A stretch of DNA of 64,000 bases from Adiantum capillus-veneris. Its lineage: Eukaryota; Streptophyta; Polypodiopsida; Polypodiales; Pteridaceae. Shown piece by piece: positions 1 through 10,866 of the stretch; positions within the stretch are counted from its first letter, which is position 1, and the number at the start of each line of letters is the position of its first letter. The notes beneath the pieces are model-generated. The model was not told the DNA's origin, ran no database searches, and was given only the letters and a program-made list of their open reading frames with translations. The stretch lies in NCBI GenBank assembly GCA_014529385.2, contig CM043944.1, positions 57,111,268 to 57,175,267 on the forward strand, given 5' to 3'. Position numbers and translations under genes: made by a program.

Positions 1-509
1 ACTAGAAGAGGGATTTCCTCATAGGAGCCTCACAACTGGTATTGGCAAGACTGAGGGGCATGTGGCCCAAGACCCCTATTTATACTAGTGCTTGAGGAGG
101 TTACTTGAGGAGGTTAGGACTTTCTAGGTTCTTCTTGAGGAGGTTAGAATCTTCTAGAACTTTCTTGATCCTTCTAATTCTTCTAGAACTTTTTGGATCC
201 TTCTTCAACTTTCTAGAGCTTTCCAAAAACTTCTAGATTCTTTCGGAATCTTCTCCAAGTTTCTAGAAACTCCTTGATCCTTCTAGTTCTTCTAGAACCT
301 TCTAGATCCTTCTTCATTTTTCTAGAGCTTTCCAGAAACTTCTAGATTCTTTCGGAATCTTCTCCATGCTTCTAGAAACTTCTAGAATCTCCTTGATACT
401 TTTAGAACTTCTAGAATCTTCTAGATTCTTCTAGAGTCTTCTAGCGATGATGTAGGCGATGACATAGGTGATGATGCAGGCAGCGACTGACTCTCAAGCA
501 TCCATGACA
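1..509 (-). repeat. 3' LTR of the chromovirus (partial)
   Basis: This segment matches 5274-5768 nearly throughout. On the element strand the LTR begins TGTCATGG at 509. Roughly 190 bp of its far end should lie before the window. It holds a TATAAATA box (77-84, minus strand) preceded on that strand by dense TTCTAGAA-type repeats. Confidence 0.9.
77..445 (-). promoter_or_regulatory. LTR promoter: heat-shock-element-like array plus TATA box (3' LTR copy)
   Basis: A TATAAATA box lies at 77-84 (minus strand). Upstream of it on that strand are many TTCTAGAA blocks. The best run is 409-441, where TTC or GAA-like triplets recur every 5 bp (TTC 409, GAA 414, TTC 419, GAT 424, TTC 429, GAG 434, TTC 439). 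Inverted GAA/TTC triplets at 5-bp phase are the known binding pattern of heat shock factors. Heat response is inferred, not shown. Confidence 0.6.
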
Positions 510-522
510 TTACCCCTCCTCT
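510..522 (-). other. Polypurine tract of the chromovirus
   Basis: On the minus strand the purine run AGAGGAGGGGTAA directly precedes the LTR start TGTCATGG. This is the expected plus-strand primer position and fixes the 3' LTR boundary. Confidence 0.85.
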
Positions 523-856
523 AGCGACGAGTTCCACGAGGAGCAGTGGTGTTCCTTGAGTTGGGCTTCCATGGATGTTGTTGATGGAACTCTTGGACTT
601 TGAGAGATGCATGCTGTAGATTGTGTGCTGATTCCCAGGTTCGTTCACTAACATCATAGCCTTTCCAATGCACCAAGTACTGTAACCTACCACGCGAAAC
701 TCGAGAATCTAGGACTTTCTCGACCTCATATTCATCATGTCCTTGAATCTCAACTGAAGGAGGTGGTTGTAGGGCTCTTCTTGGGATCTTAGATGTCTGA
801 CAAGGTTCTAGGACTGAGACATGAAAGACCGGATGGATTTTCATGGATGAGGGCAA
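521..856 (-). pseudogene. pol: Chromodomain at integrase C-terminus (chromovirus)
   Basis: The frame opens with the integrase-to-chromodomain linker (HPVFHVSVLEP), followed at about 571-733 by a chromodomain with YEVEKVLDSR, YLVHWKGY and ERTWESAHNL. In this family the domain tethers integrase to modified histones, steering insertion to heterochromatin. The aromatic positions of the cage (Y, W, Y) are present. It ends at a stop inside the polypurine tract. It is a different open segment from the integrase core upstream, so the polyprotein is frameshifted here. Confidence 0.9.
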
Positions 857-858
857 TC

Positions 859-2022
859 AGAGTCGATAGGTGACTGGATTGACTTGACGGATAATTTTAA
901 ACGGGCCAAGCCTTCGATAATCAAGCTTTTGACAGGGACGAGATGAATGCAAACCACGTCAGAGGAGCCACACTTTATCCCCTTCTTTGTATTTTGGATG
1001 CTGCATGCGATGGAGATCTGCACTTTCCTTATACTTGGATTGAACTTCTTTGATATGAATTGTAAGTTCTTTGTAAATTGCAGATAATTGTTGTGTAAGA
1101 TGAATATCAGCTGGATTCTTGACTTGATAGTGTCTGTGGATATCCTGTTTAGGATGTTGACCATAATTAGCAAAGAATAAAGTGTGACGGGTGGAGGCAT
1201 AAAAACTGTTATTATAGGAGAATTCTGCTAGCGGTAGGAGCTCGACCCAATTATCCTGGTGATAATTGATAGTATAGCGAAGATACTGTTCCAAAACTTG
1301 ATTTACTCTCTCTGTTTGTCCATCACTTTGTGGGTGATTGGCTGAGTAGAGGTTGATTTGTACTCCGAGTAGCTTGAATAAGCTTTTCCAAAAGCTAGAG
1401 ATGAATTGTGGGCCTCGATCAGAAACTATGTCATTCGGTAATCCCTTATAATGATAGATATGCTGCACAAAGAGTTTGGACGTACCTTCGCTGGTGATGG
1501 TTTTAGTGTTTGGAATGAAGTGTGCCATTTTTCTAAACCGATCCACGACTACTAAAATGGAGTCAAATCCTTGTGACAAGGGTAGCTCTACAATGAAATC
1601 CATGGACATGGATGACCATGGTTTGGTTGGAATGGGCAAGGGATGGAGGATGGAGTAACCCAAGAGGACGATGATGAGGGGCCTTTGATCTATTGCAAGT
1701 GTCACAAGTGCCTACATACTCCTTGACAAGCTTCCACATTTGAGGCCACCAAAAGTCACGGAAGAGAAGCTCAATTGTCTTATTAAACCCAAAATGCCCT
1801 ACCTGATGGAAGATCATGCCGTTGTTGAAGTACCTCCAAGCGTGTTGATCCTAGTGGAATATAGAGAAGACCCTTATAGTAAATTAGTCCATCAATTTCT
1901 TGAAAGTCCTCATTAGCCTCTTGTCCTTGTAGTTGTTGTCTAATATTCTGAGAAAGTGCGTCTTTGGCAATTTGCGTCTTCACCTTAGAAAGAAAAGTAT
2001 ACTCTTCAGGAGCTTGGCTCAT
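859..2022 (-). pseudogene. pol: Integrase of the chromovirus (zinc finger plus DDE core), frameshifted
   Basis: The N-terminal HHCC finger lies near 1690-1817 (HQVGHFG, then CDTCNRSK). The catalytic core at 959-1705 shows the first Asp in SMDFIVELP, the second in SDRGPQF and the Glu in SDGQTERVNQ, so all three catalytic residues survive. The finger, the core and the segment upstream to 2022 are in three different frames, so at least two frameshifts break the gene. Integrase would insert the cDNA into the genome. The core is followed by the chromodomain, as expected. Confidence 0.9.
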
Positions 2023-2137
2023 GGTGGTGTTTAGCTTAAGCTACTTAGGTTTCATCAAAATCACTGACTCTTGTCGATCAAATGCTACGTCACCTTCTTT
2101 AGGTGCAAGGTAAGATCTTCTTGATAAGGCATCTGGC

Positions 2138-2674
2138 TTAGCTTGTTGACGGCCAGGTATAAGAGATAAGAAAATCAAACCTTGATAGGATACCACTCCA
2201 CCTGTCTTGGCGACGATTCAAGACGCGGGATGTCATGAAGTATTCCAAATTCTTGTGATCTGTATAGACAGTGATCTTATGAGGAGCTCCTTCAAGTAGG
2301 TGACGCCAAGTGTCGAAGGAGTCGATGATTGCTAAGAGCTCTTTGTCATGGATTTCATAATTGATTTCTGCAGCTGAGAACTTGCGGGAATGAAAAGACA
2401 CTGGATGTACTCGACCATCCTCTCCTACTTGGGATAGAATAGCGCCAAGGGCAAAATCTGAAGCGTCTGTTTCTAGGATGAAAGGCTTTGTAGGATCTGT
2501 GTGAATTAGAATGGGTGCGGTCGTGAAAGCTTGCTTGAGAGTCTGCAATGCTTTCGCGGCCTCTGAGTCCCAGACAAACTTATTATGGCCTGTCAACCTG
2601 TGCTGTAACCACCTTGGAGTATCCCTGTATAAAGATATGATAAAAATTTGCAAATTCGAGAAAACATTGAGCAT
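2138..2674 (-). pseudogene. pol: RNase H of the chromovirus
   Basis: This is the RT connection and RNase H domain that removes RNA from the RNA:DNA hybrid. Visible motifs are LETDASDFALGAILSQ (first catalytic Asp), EINYEIHDKELLAI (Glu) and VYTDHKNLEYF (Asp). It is open for 178 codons and then runs out near 2138. A frameshift separates it from the RT domain. Confidence 0.9.
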
Positions 2675-2696
2675 CTCTTACCGAGGTGGGTGTCTC

Positions 2697-3420
2697 CTAA
2701 TCAAGGATGGTTTGAACCTTCTTTGGATCCATGGAGATTCCCTTTTCAGAAATCACATAACCAAGAAATTCCACCTTAGATTGATGAAAAGAGCACTTCT
2801 CCAACTTTGCATATAACCCTGATGCACGAAGCTTTTCAAGCACTAATCGTACATGGTGCTCATGCTCTTCTTGATCCTTGGAAAATATCAAGATATCATC
2901 CAAATATATTACCACAAAATAATCCAAATACTCCAGAAAGATATTGTTCATTAAATGTTGAAAAACAACTGGGGCATTTGTGAGACCAAATGGCATGACG
3001 ATATATTCAAAGTGGTCATACCTTGTCCGAAGGGTTGTCTTCCATTGATCAACTTCTTTGATTCTGACTAGGTTGTAAGCACCACGAAGATCTATTTTTG
3101 TAAATATCCTTGTCTTGCCAAGGCGCTCAAGAAGCTTTGGGATCAAGGGAAGGGGATAGCGATTCTTGACGGTGATCTTGTTTAGGCCCCTATAATCCAC
3201 GCACATCCGGAGAGTTCCGTCCTTCTTTTTTACAAAGAGTATTGGAGCTCCTGCTGGGGACTTTGAATGCCGTATGAACCCCTTAGAAATATTCTCATCA
3301 ATATTTTTTCATAATTCTACCAATTCATCTTGAGATAGCTTGTATATTGGGCCAAAAGGGGGTTGGGTTCCCTCCTAAAGCTCTATAGCACAATCATAGG
3401 GTCGATGCTCCGGTAAGAGG
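2697..3420 (-). pseudogene. pol: Reverse transcriptase of the chromovirus
   Basis: The long open part is 2697-3206, but the same frame continues upstream to about 3420 through at least two stops ([15 protein letters not shown] is just upstream of the first Met). RT motifs in order are [39 protein letters not shown] and the catalytic [11 protein letters not shown]. The YLDD box is intact. The protein would copy the element's RNA. The nonsense codons upstream and the broken junction to RNase H make it a pseudogene. Confidence 0.92.
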
Positions 3421-3430
3421 TTTCTTCTTC

Positions 3431-4160
3431 TCAAAAAACATCATTGTAATGTTGATATTGACGTGCCAATGGCTCCATGATTTTTGTTGTCGACATGTCG
3501 ATTGGTGTTGCAAATATCAGGAAAGTTGGATACTTTTTGGCTGCATGCATGAAGACCTTGGCTCCAAGATATATAGGCTGATTATGCCTTCCCTTCTTCT
3601 TTTGGACTTTTCGTGGTTCAATTCTCCGAGCCCTCCAATTAATGTCAGGATTATGTAATTCAAGCCAAGGTAGCCCAATAACAATTGGACTGCTTGAGCT
3701 TTGTATAATATTGAATGCTATTCTTGAAACATGCTCCTGCAATGTTACTTCTATGGGGCGAGTTTCATACCTGACATACCCTGAAGCGAGGGGACGACCA
3801 TCAATGACTTCTACAGTTGCTCGATTAGACTTCTCCACAAGTGGTATGCCTTGTTCTTTTGAAAATTCTTTGTTCATGAAGCACGCTGTTGCGCCTGAAT
3901 CTAGTAATGCTTCACAATCCATGTGCCTACCCGGCATATGGATCTTGACTGGTAGCATAAAACTTGAAGTGGAATCAGCGGGAAGAAAGAGACCTTTTTT
4001 TGCTTGTCTTTTGTCCAACCGGTCGGTCTCTATTGGGGTTGGATGTCCATGTTTTCCGAACACATTGAGGCCATTGCACCATGAACCTTCATCCTTCTCT
4101 TCCTTGGACACTGCTGAACTATGTGCCCCTGCTCTCCACAATACATACATAAGCCATTAA
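3431..4160 (-). pseudogene. Gag zinc knuckle and retropepsin of the chromovirus
   Basis: The protease block has the active site ALLDSGATACFM and the flap-side motif VIGLPWLELHNPDINW. Retropepsins cleave the Gag-Pol polyprotein. At 4108-4149, in a different frame from the protease, lies a perfect CX2CX4HX4C nucleocapsid knuckle (CMYCGEQGHIVQQC). A frameshift therefore lies just after the knuckle. The segment from 4160 to 4465 is degenerate gag. Confidence 0.85.
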
Positions 4161-4465
4161 TGCGTCACCTTTGCTTCTCTTGGGTTGAGAGAGGTTGAAA
4201 CCTTGCTGAATCAATTTGCATGGGCTCAATGCTTGATTCATTGACCTGTTGAGGTGTGTAGCCATTATGTGTCACTTCTGTTTGGGGTTGCAATGGTTCC
4301 CCAAGACGCCTCTCTTGTCTCCTCTCAAATAGTCAATTATCACATTCTATTGCTTGCGAGATGAACTCGCTTAGTGTGTGAACCTTTGGCATAGTCAATA
4401 AAAGATCTTTTACGTCATCCTTTAATCCCCACAAAATTGGCTAATGAAATATTCCTCATGCCTAG

Positions 4466-5039
4466 TCAGATCACAAGTGAGCTTTTGAAATTCGGGTGCA
4501 TAGACGGATGCAGGTCTTGATCCTTGGTGGAGATTTCTAAGTTTGGTTTTAGCAACCCTTGCTCTATCAGTATCCCCAAAGGTTGCAGAGAACTCCCGCA
4601 CAAAAGCTGCAAAGTCATGAAGAAGAGGAGATTATTTTTCAAGTAAGGGAGCAAACCAAGAGAGAGCCGTACCCGAGAGGAGGGTCCCAATAAGGCCTAC
4701 TTGAGAGGCATCATCTGGATAACACTCTCGTTGCATTCGAATGAAGAGACGCACTTGTTGGAGAAAACCTCTAAACTTTGATCTAGTCCCATCAAATTTT
4801 TCAGGCACGATGACCTTCGGCTCCTTCTTATGCTGTTGAGAATAGCTAGATCTTGTAGCTTGTGCTTGATGTGTGCTTGTCTCTTGAATCTCTTGAATTT
4901 GACGTTGAAGATTTTGCAACGCCGGTCCCAAGATTAGGGGTTTCCCTACTTGAAGTTGAGAGTTACTCTTGCGAAGTTCTTGTAACTGAGCTTGGATGCT
5001 TTGCAATGCGTTGATGAAACCTTCCATCGTCGGCTCCAT
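4466..5039 (-). pseudogene. gag: Gag (capsid region) of the chromovirus
   Basis: The start codon is at 5039 (MEPTMEGFINALQ). It opens with a coiled-coil-like N-terminus rich in Q, L and E, followed by the capsid motif VIVPEKFDGTRSKFRGFL and LLSGTALSWFAPLLEK. The frame then shifts into an overlapping segment ending near 4466. Gag would form the virus-like particle. The start lies only about 40 bp inside the 5' LTR boundary proposed here. Confidence 0.85.
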
Positions 5040-5079
5040 GATGGCTTGAGAAGACTAAGAGATGGTAGTCTTGCCAAAC

Positions 5080-5768
5080 TGTTATGAGCGTGTATAGAGC
5101 TAGAAGAGAGCAAGAGGAGGTGCTCACAATGTACAAGAACTTGGATTTGATGATAAGCTTAATATTGATTACAAGAATTAATACTTTATTAAGAGAGCTA
5201 GATACAAGACTTGGATTACATGACTTGAGTACAAGACAAGGCTTGATTGCAAGGACAAGACTTGAACATAAGAACTAGAAGAGGGATTTCCTCGTAGGAG
5301 GCTCACAATTGGTGTTGGCAAGATTGAGGGGCTTGTGGCCCAGGACCCCTATTTATACTAGTGCTTGAGGAGGTTACTTGAGGAGGTTAGGACTTTCTAG
5401 GTTCTTCTTGAGGAGGTTAGAATCTTCTAGAACTTTCTTGATCCTTCTAGTTCTTCTAGAACCTTCTAGATCCTCTTCAACTTTCTATAGATTTTCAGAA
5501 ACTTCTAGATTCTTCCTAAATCTTCTCCAAGCTTCTAGAAACTTCTTGATCCTTCTAGTTCTTCTAGAACCTTCTAGATCCTTCTTCAACTTTCTAGAGC
5601 TTTCCGGAAACTTCTAGATTCTTTCGGAATATTCTCCATGCTTCTAGAAACTTCTAGAATCTCCTTGATACTTTTAGAACTTCTCGAATCTTCTAGATTC
5701 TTCTACACCTTCTAGCAATGATGTAGGCGATGATGCAGGCAACGACTGACTCTCAAGCATCCATGACA
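5080..5768 (-). repeat. 5' LTR of the chromovirus
   Basis: The part 5274-5768 is confirmed by alignment to 1-509. The 5' terminus is TGTCATGG at 5768 (minus strand). The other end is inferred as ...CATAACA at 5080, giving TGT...ACA ends and a length near 690 bp. The sequence after it (TTTGGCAAGACTACC, minus strand) is not the usual initiator-Met primer site, so this edge is uncertain. Confidence 0.7.
5350..5716 (-). promoter_or_regulatory. LTR promoter: heat-shock-element-like array plus TATA box (5' LTR copy)
   Basis: TATAAATA lies at 5350-5357 (minus strand). On that strand, upstream, TTCTAGAA and related TTC/GAA triplets recur from about 5385 to 5716, as in the 3' copy. The long 5-bp-phased run seen at 409-441 is partly eroded here (TTCTCGAATC in place of TTCTAGAATC). 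Confidence 0.6.
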
Positions 5769-6521
5769 GCCGCAATCTCACTGAAAGTCTTCCCAACCAG
5801 GGCAGTTATCATCCAATGCATGGATACGCGACTACTGAAAACACTGGCCATAACCACTCCGAGCCACATGACCGTATAGTGCCAGACACAGTTCTCACTT
5901 AACTCCCTCTCACTAATCAAAGCAGCCTCTCGCATGCAATTCACAGCTCTCTGATCTCTCACTCATGTTAACTAAAAACAACCATCAATCGTGACTTTGC
6001 ACCGCTTAGTATAGGATTTTTCTAGGATTTGACAGCCTACGTTTCTTTCCCTGCTCATCTTCCTCACCGGCTCCCACGACTACCTCCTAGCTATAGCTCA
6101 ATATCACCTCGCTCCACTGGTCCGGCTCTGCTCAAACTCACCTTTCCCTACAAGAGGATTCCATGCCTCCACTCCACGCTTGGGCGTGCCAAAAAAGGCG
6201 CAGATTCTCTGGAACTATCCACCGCCGCACTCCATCCATGACCTGAGCCCGTGCCCCCCCCCCCCAAGGTTGTGGATTACAGGTGAGAGAACACCCGGGA
6301 TAGGTGGAGAAGGTTCAACCTCACCTTCCTCTCCTACAGGTGCCAATCGTGACTTGTAGAGAGATGGAAGAAGGAGCTCAAGGAGACAGGCCATGGGCAA
6401 TGACGTACATACAACTTGATGGGAATCCATATGCCTCATATAGCAGCCACAGAGGCACACACCAACTAGGCTCGCATGCAATCTATTGTGCCTAGTCTTG
6501 GGTATTTTGTCAGACTGCTCC

Positions 6522-6603
<82 letters not shown>

Positions 6604-7519
6604 CCCCTCGAGATGACTAGGTACACAAGCAGACATTGACAAATCTCTTCACCGACGACTGCCACACCTTCTCCGAAGAGGGCCACTATCGGGTGAATTC
6701 ACAACGGTGAGGCTCCATATTAGTTTTATTCACTGTAATTCACTTTATTTTTGTACCCAGGTATTGGATTTGATCCACAAGGATTGTATTAGTTTGGCCT
6801 TTTGCAAGCGTTTAATATACCATTTCATTTCATTTCTCTCTCCCTCTCTCTCTATATTGACCCTTGTTCACCAACATCTCAGGCTCTTTCATGCCCCCAT
6901 CCATCCTGACCAAATGGTGCAACTCAGCTTTGCCAAGCTTGTCGCTCATGGCCGACGCCAAACCTTCCTTAAAGTTCATAGTTTGCTCAATGATACTCGC
7001 TATACACTAACCCATTTTCAAAGCCCTCGTGACTAATTGATCCTTGATACACCAGCAAATCATGATGGCGACCATGCTACTTTCCAATTTACTACAATCT
7101 GGTATTCATAATTGTCCTATTTTTGTCGCGGAGAGATCTCCATCTGTGAATATTTTATGACATTGGGGCATTAGCATCCATTGAAACTCTTTACTTCAAG
7201 TAGCTATGCCCTCTTTGCATTGAACTTCCATTAGTAGCCTAGTAGCTATGTCATGCTTCAATTTGAGCATCGTCATGTACTCTTCATTTGTTGTTGTCCT
7301 AAGAGCTTTATATATTCCAAACTACCCCCGCTTGCACTTCACTTCAAAGAGGTTCGCCACCCTACTATTTTTTTTATTTTTTTATTTTTTTTTAATTTTC
7401 TTCTTTGTATTGTCTAATCACTATCACTGGAAGTATTATAGTAGTAGCTCCAAAAGATATAGTTAAGAAACTCATCTCTATCGATCTCTTCTAGATGGTA
7501 AAATTGTTACTAGTTTGAA
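5769..7519. other. Unassigned DNA between two retrotransposons
   Basis: I see no gene or element family here. It contains a C-tract near 6253-6265, a long CT microsatellite (6525-6607) and T-rich stretches near 7365-7395. Short open frames exist, but none shows a recognisable motif or domain. Confidence 0.5.
6525..6607. repeat. (CT)n microsatellite followed by a C-tract
   Basis: About 76 bp of uninterrupted CT dinucleotides end in seven C residues. Confidence 0.97.
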
Positions 7520-7524
7520 ATTGA

Positions 7525-7751
7525 TGTTACCATATACATGTGGTAGTGATGTGTGTGAAGACACTAGGACCGCCGGGGCATTTTTTCCCTCTTTAGGAGG
7601 TTTTTTCCCCCGTGCATTGTATATACACCCATCACTCTAGGGCTATCTATCTTTCCATTGCACACTAAGTAACACACTCTCTATTGTGTGCCTTGAGCTT
7701 CCTTCATGTTCTCCAAGCTGTGTGTGTTTCTCTGCAACCCTAATTCTAACA
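7525..7751 (+). repeat. 5' LTR of the Copia element
   Basis: It runs from TGTTACC to CTAACA and is repeated at 14147-14373. A TATA-like TGTATATAC lies near 7618. Confidence 0.95.
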
Positions 7752-7753
7752 AT

Positions 7754-7769
7754 TGGTATCAGAGCAGGT
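7754..7769 (+). other. Primer binding site, initiator tRNA-Met type
   Basis: TGGTATCAGAGCAGGT starts two bases after the LTR. It is the standard plant Copia primer site complementary to the initiator tRNA-Met 3' end. Confidence 0.93.
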
Positions 7770-8091
7770 CACATCCTCCCGGGCTTAGTCGCCAGTTGCT
7801 CCAGCACACGCCTGCTCACTTTTTTCGATTTCAGTGAGCTTTGGTAAGCGTTCGCAGGTGGAAGAGCTTGGTCTGCTCAGAATTTTGATTTGGGCTCATT
7901 TTGGCCTCCGTTTCCACTACAGGCAGTACTGCACAGGCTATTTCGTCATTTTGTGCAGAATTTTTTTCAGTGTCGTTTTCTGCATAACAGGTGCCTTTTA
8001 GTCTTCTATGGTTTGTGCTATATAGCACACGTTGTTCCCGCTCCGTTTCTCCTATTTTTGGGCAGTTTCCACATCAGGTGCAGCATTTACC

Positions 8092-8498
8092 ATGGCTGAC
8101 AACAACAACACAGATGTGTTCAAGATGTTTGCTGCTGAGGACAGGTTGGATGGGGACAACTACCCTATGTGGGCTTATATGATGCAACATGTTCTTGTGT
8201 CAAAGGGTGTCTGGAACATTGTGCAGGGCATTGATGTACGTCCTGGTTCTGAGGATGTAGGCGATGTTGAGGATGTTGCAGGTCTTGCTGCAAGGATTGC
8301 AGCTGTTAGAGTTGTTTTGCCTACTGTAGAACAAGCTCGTTGGGATGTTAAGGATGCGCAGGCTCATGCATTGATTGCATTGTCTATGAAGCGCACCATT
8401 GTTCCTCACATCCGTTCAGCAAAATCTGCAAAACAGGCTTGGGATATTTTAGAAGGTCTTTATGCAAGCCGCAAGGAAGCTAAAATTGCTTTGCTGCG
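8092..8498 (+). pseudogene. gag: Copia gag, first part (before the nested insertion)
   Basis: The start at 8092 (MADNNNTDVFKMF) is chosen because the typical Copia Gag motif LDGDNYPMWAYMM follows. It then has AKQAWDILEGLYAS and ends at KIALL. At 8499 the frame enters inserted DNA. When the insertion and one copy of its 5-bp target duplication are taken out, the frame continues exactly at 10194. Gag is the particle protein. Confidence 0.9.
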
Positions 8499-10188
8499 TG
8501 TAATGGAAATGGCCTATGAACTTTGAGAGTAGCGGAATTAGGAAAGTAGGTGAAGCACTTTTAAGGGATTACTTTGTGAGCATAGCGGGTGAACTTAATT
8601 GATGGTAGCAACATAAACATGGTACTTAGTTAACTTGGCATGAACAATACTTTTGCAAGAGAGAGAGAGTTTAGAGAACATGACAATAGTTGAGGACCGG
8701 ATTCATATGGAGCCGGTCCCCCCTCAAATAGGCATTTGTATTATAGTTTCTCCCATCAAGAGAGACTTGGTACAATACAATCTTTGTGTTCCTTGTGACC
8801 TTGGTGATGCAATGAAGATGGAAAGCTTCATGCATCACAAACATAACATAACATAAACTTGAAGAAAGCATTAACTATCCCAAGCCTCAGTCCCAAGGCC
8901 TCAAACACCTTTGAAGGTGGAGAGAGCTAGCGGGGAATGAGCATAGGGAAGAGGAAGAAGAAACATTCCATATAAGAAAGAAGTAGTTCCTCACATATCA
9001 TTACTCTTCTTGCTAGCATACATAATAGCATAGTAATGGAGATGGAGAAGATGGCAAGCTTAAGCATTGAAGCATGACTCTTGGTTGGATTTGCATTCCA
9101 TAGCCAAGAGTGTTGGTGTAGGCTTTCACTCTCACAAGCTTGGAGAAGGAGGTGGTGTTCCTCAACTTTCACCAAGTGAGAATAGTCTTGCCAATGAGTG
9201 TGTGTGATGGTGTATCCCCCCCTAGCACCCCCCTAGCTTGCTTTGGGCGAAATTTGTTCATGTTGCAAGCTCATTGGACCCCTCTCCCCTTAGCCAATCA
9301 CATGCCACATGCAGTCAAGCATATGGGTATTCTTTTGACAAGTGTCCTCCTTACCCCTTAGAGAGAGAGAGCTTGAAAATATCTAGATATTTGTTAGGTG
9401 GAAGTGAAAGCTCATTGGACCCCTCTTTAGCCCAACCAATAACATTCAAGCTCCCATGTGGTTAAGCTTAGTGAGAGTCTGACATGTGTCCCATGTGCTC
9501 TTTTAGAATTTCCCTAACTTTGAGATTTTTATGCATAGGAAGTTTCTCAAGCAACTTCCTCATTAAGTGAGTAGGTTCTCTTTTTGACTCAAGCATCTTA
9601 CCCCCCATGCATAGGAAGCTTCTCAAGCAACTTCCTCATTAAATGTGACAAGTACCTCAAGTACCTTAGTCATCAAGCATGACAAGCACCTTAGGTGGGG
9701 TTCCCACCTCAAGCACATCCTTAGCTTTCTTAAGATTAGGTCGGGTTCCCACATCAAGCACAACCCTAGCTTGCTTAAGTTTAGGTCGAGTTCCCACCTC
9801 AAGCACAACCCTAGCTTGCTTAAGGTTCCCACCTCAAGCACAACCCTAGCTTGCTTAAGGTTCCCACCTCAAGCACAGCCCTAGCTTGCTTAAGGTTCCC
9901 ACCTCAAGCACAGCCCTAGCTTGCTTAAGGTCAAAGGACTTTTAACACTAACCATTGGAGGTCTTTAATGAAGCTAACCCTAAGGTATTTTAAGCTTCAT
10001 TAGTTAACCTTGCTCTTTGACAGACCATCTCTCATTTGGGCCCCTTTACCATTGGCCCCGTGTTGAGATAGATCCGTAAGCACATGTCTATATTCTAACC
10101 CTTGTTCCTGTTTATTATCCCATATTAAGTGATCAATTTAATATGAGAAAATCATTTGGGTTGGTTAGATATTAGATATTTGATGACA
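8499..10188. mobile_element. Solo-LTR-like insertion in Copia gag, TSD CTGCG
   Basis: The 1690-bp segment begins TGTAATGG and ends GATGACA. The 5-bp direct repeat CTGCG flanks it (8494-8498 and 10189-10193). TG...CA ends plus a 5-bp duplication are those of an LTR. I find no internal repeat of the ends, no primer site and no coding domain, so a solo LTR from an unidentified large-LTR element is the best reading. It contains internal direct repeats (9531 and 9607 copies, period 76 bp) and a 35-bp tandem array. Confidence 0.75.
9701..9930. repeat. Tandem array of about 35-bp units
   Basis: The unit contains CTAGCTTGCTTAAGGTTCCC followed by ACCTCAAGCAC. The last three or four copies are nearly identical; the earlier two are longer because of an extra TTAGGTCG-type block. 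The array is internal to the solo-LTR-like insertion. Confidence 0.9.
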
Positions 10189-10193
10189 CTGCG

Positions 10194-10866
10194 TAAAGAG
10201 CTGGAGTCGAAGATTATGCATGAGGAAGATGATATGGACACTTTCCTTGCTAGTGTCAAGGATATCAATGAGCAGCTTATTTCTGCAGGTGAAGTCATTT
10301 CAGATAGTTCCCTTGTGCAGACTGTTCTTGATGCCTTACCAGATTCCTACCAGACTTTTGCTAGTACTTGGAGACTGATGACCCAAGGAAATCCTGAAGT
10401 TGTCAAGTTTGATGCATTATGCACATTGTTGTTGCAAGAGTCACTTTCTAGAAAAAACAGGACTAGGCAGCGTGCAGTTGAGCATGCTTTTATTGCTTCT
10501 CAAAGAAAGGGTGGTAACAGTAATGCAACCACTTCTTATGGTTCTGTTGCTAGTGGCAAAAATTCTGTTCCTAATGCTTCTGCTGGCAGTACTTCGTCTG
10601 GCAATTCTGGTGATAAGGGCAAAAAGAAGATGCGTTGCCATCATTGTAAAGCCAATGATCACTTGATCAAGTCGTGTCCTAAGTTAAAGGCCAAAGTGGC
10701 TAAGAAGAAAGAGGGTGGTTCCACTGCAAATGCTGGTTCCACTACAAATGCAGCCATTGTTGAGTCTTCTGTGAAAGGAGACTGTGTTGCTCATGTTGAT
10801 GCAAAATGGGCTTTTAGCGCAGAGTGCACTTACAATCCTACTGTCCATGATGCATGCTTGTCAGTT
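10194..10866 (+). pseudogene. gag: Copia gag, second part with zinc knuckle
   Basis: This continues the first part in frame. The motif KELESKIMHEEDDMDTFL is followed by LPDSYQTFASTW and, at 10636-10677, a perfect CX2CX4HX4C nucleocapsid knuckle (CHHCKANDHLIKSC). A linker follows, and the frame is lost near a run of six T at about 10865, where the protease continues in another frame. One single-base indel there would explain the switch. Confidence 0.9.

Larger units (their letters stand above)
1..5768 (-). mobile_element. Ty3/Gypsy chromovirus, decayed, 3' LTR cut by window edge
   Basis: Read on the minus strand the order is LTR, gag, zinc knuckle, protease, RT, RNase H, integrase, chromodomain, polypurine tract, LTR. 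This order with a C-terminal chromodomain defines chromoviruses. Every coding block is broken by frameshifts or stops, so the copy is dead. The two LTRs align from position 1 with 5274 and both end at the same TGACA (509 and 5768); they differ by substitutions and small indels, so insertion is not recent. The left LTR is cut by the window start, so target duplications cannot be checked. I cannot assign the clade within chromoviruses. Confidence 0.93.

Noticed and set aside
5753-5962. 69-codon frame on the minus strand spanning the chromovirus LTR end
   Set aside because: It crosses an element boundary, has no recognisable motif and no support from context.
6707-7036. 109-codon open frame in the unassigned region
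   Set aside because: Composition is typical of chance frames, with no motif, no neighbours and no homology I can recognise.
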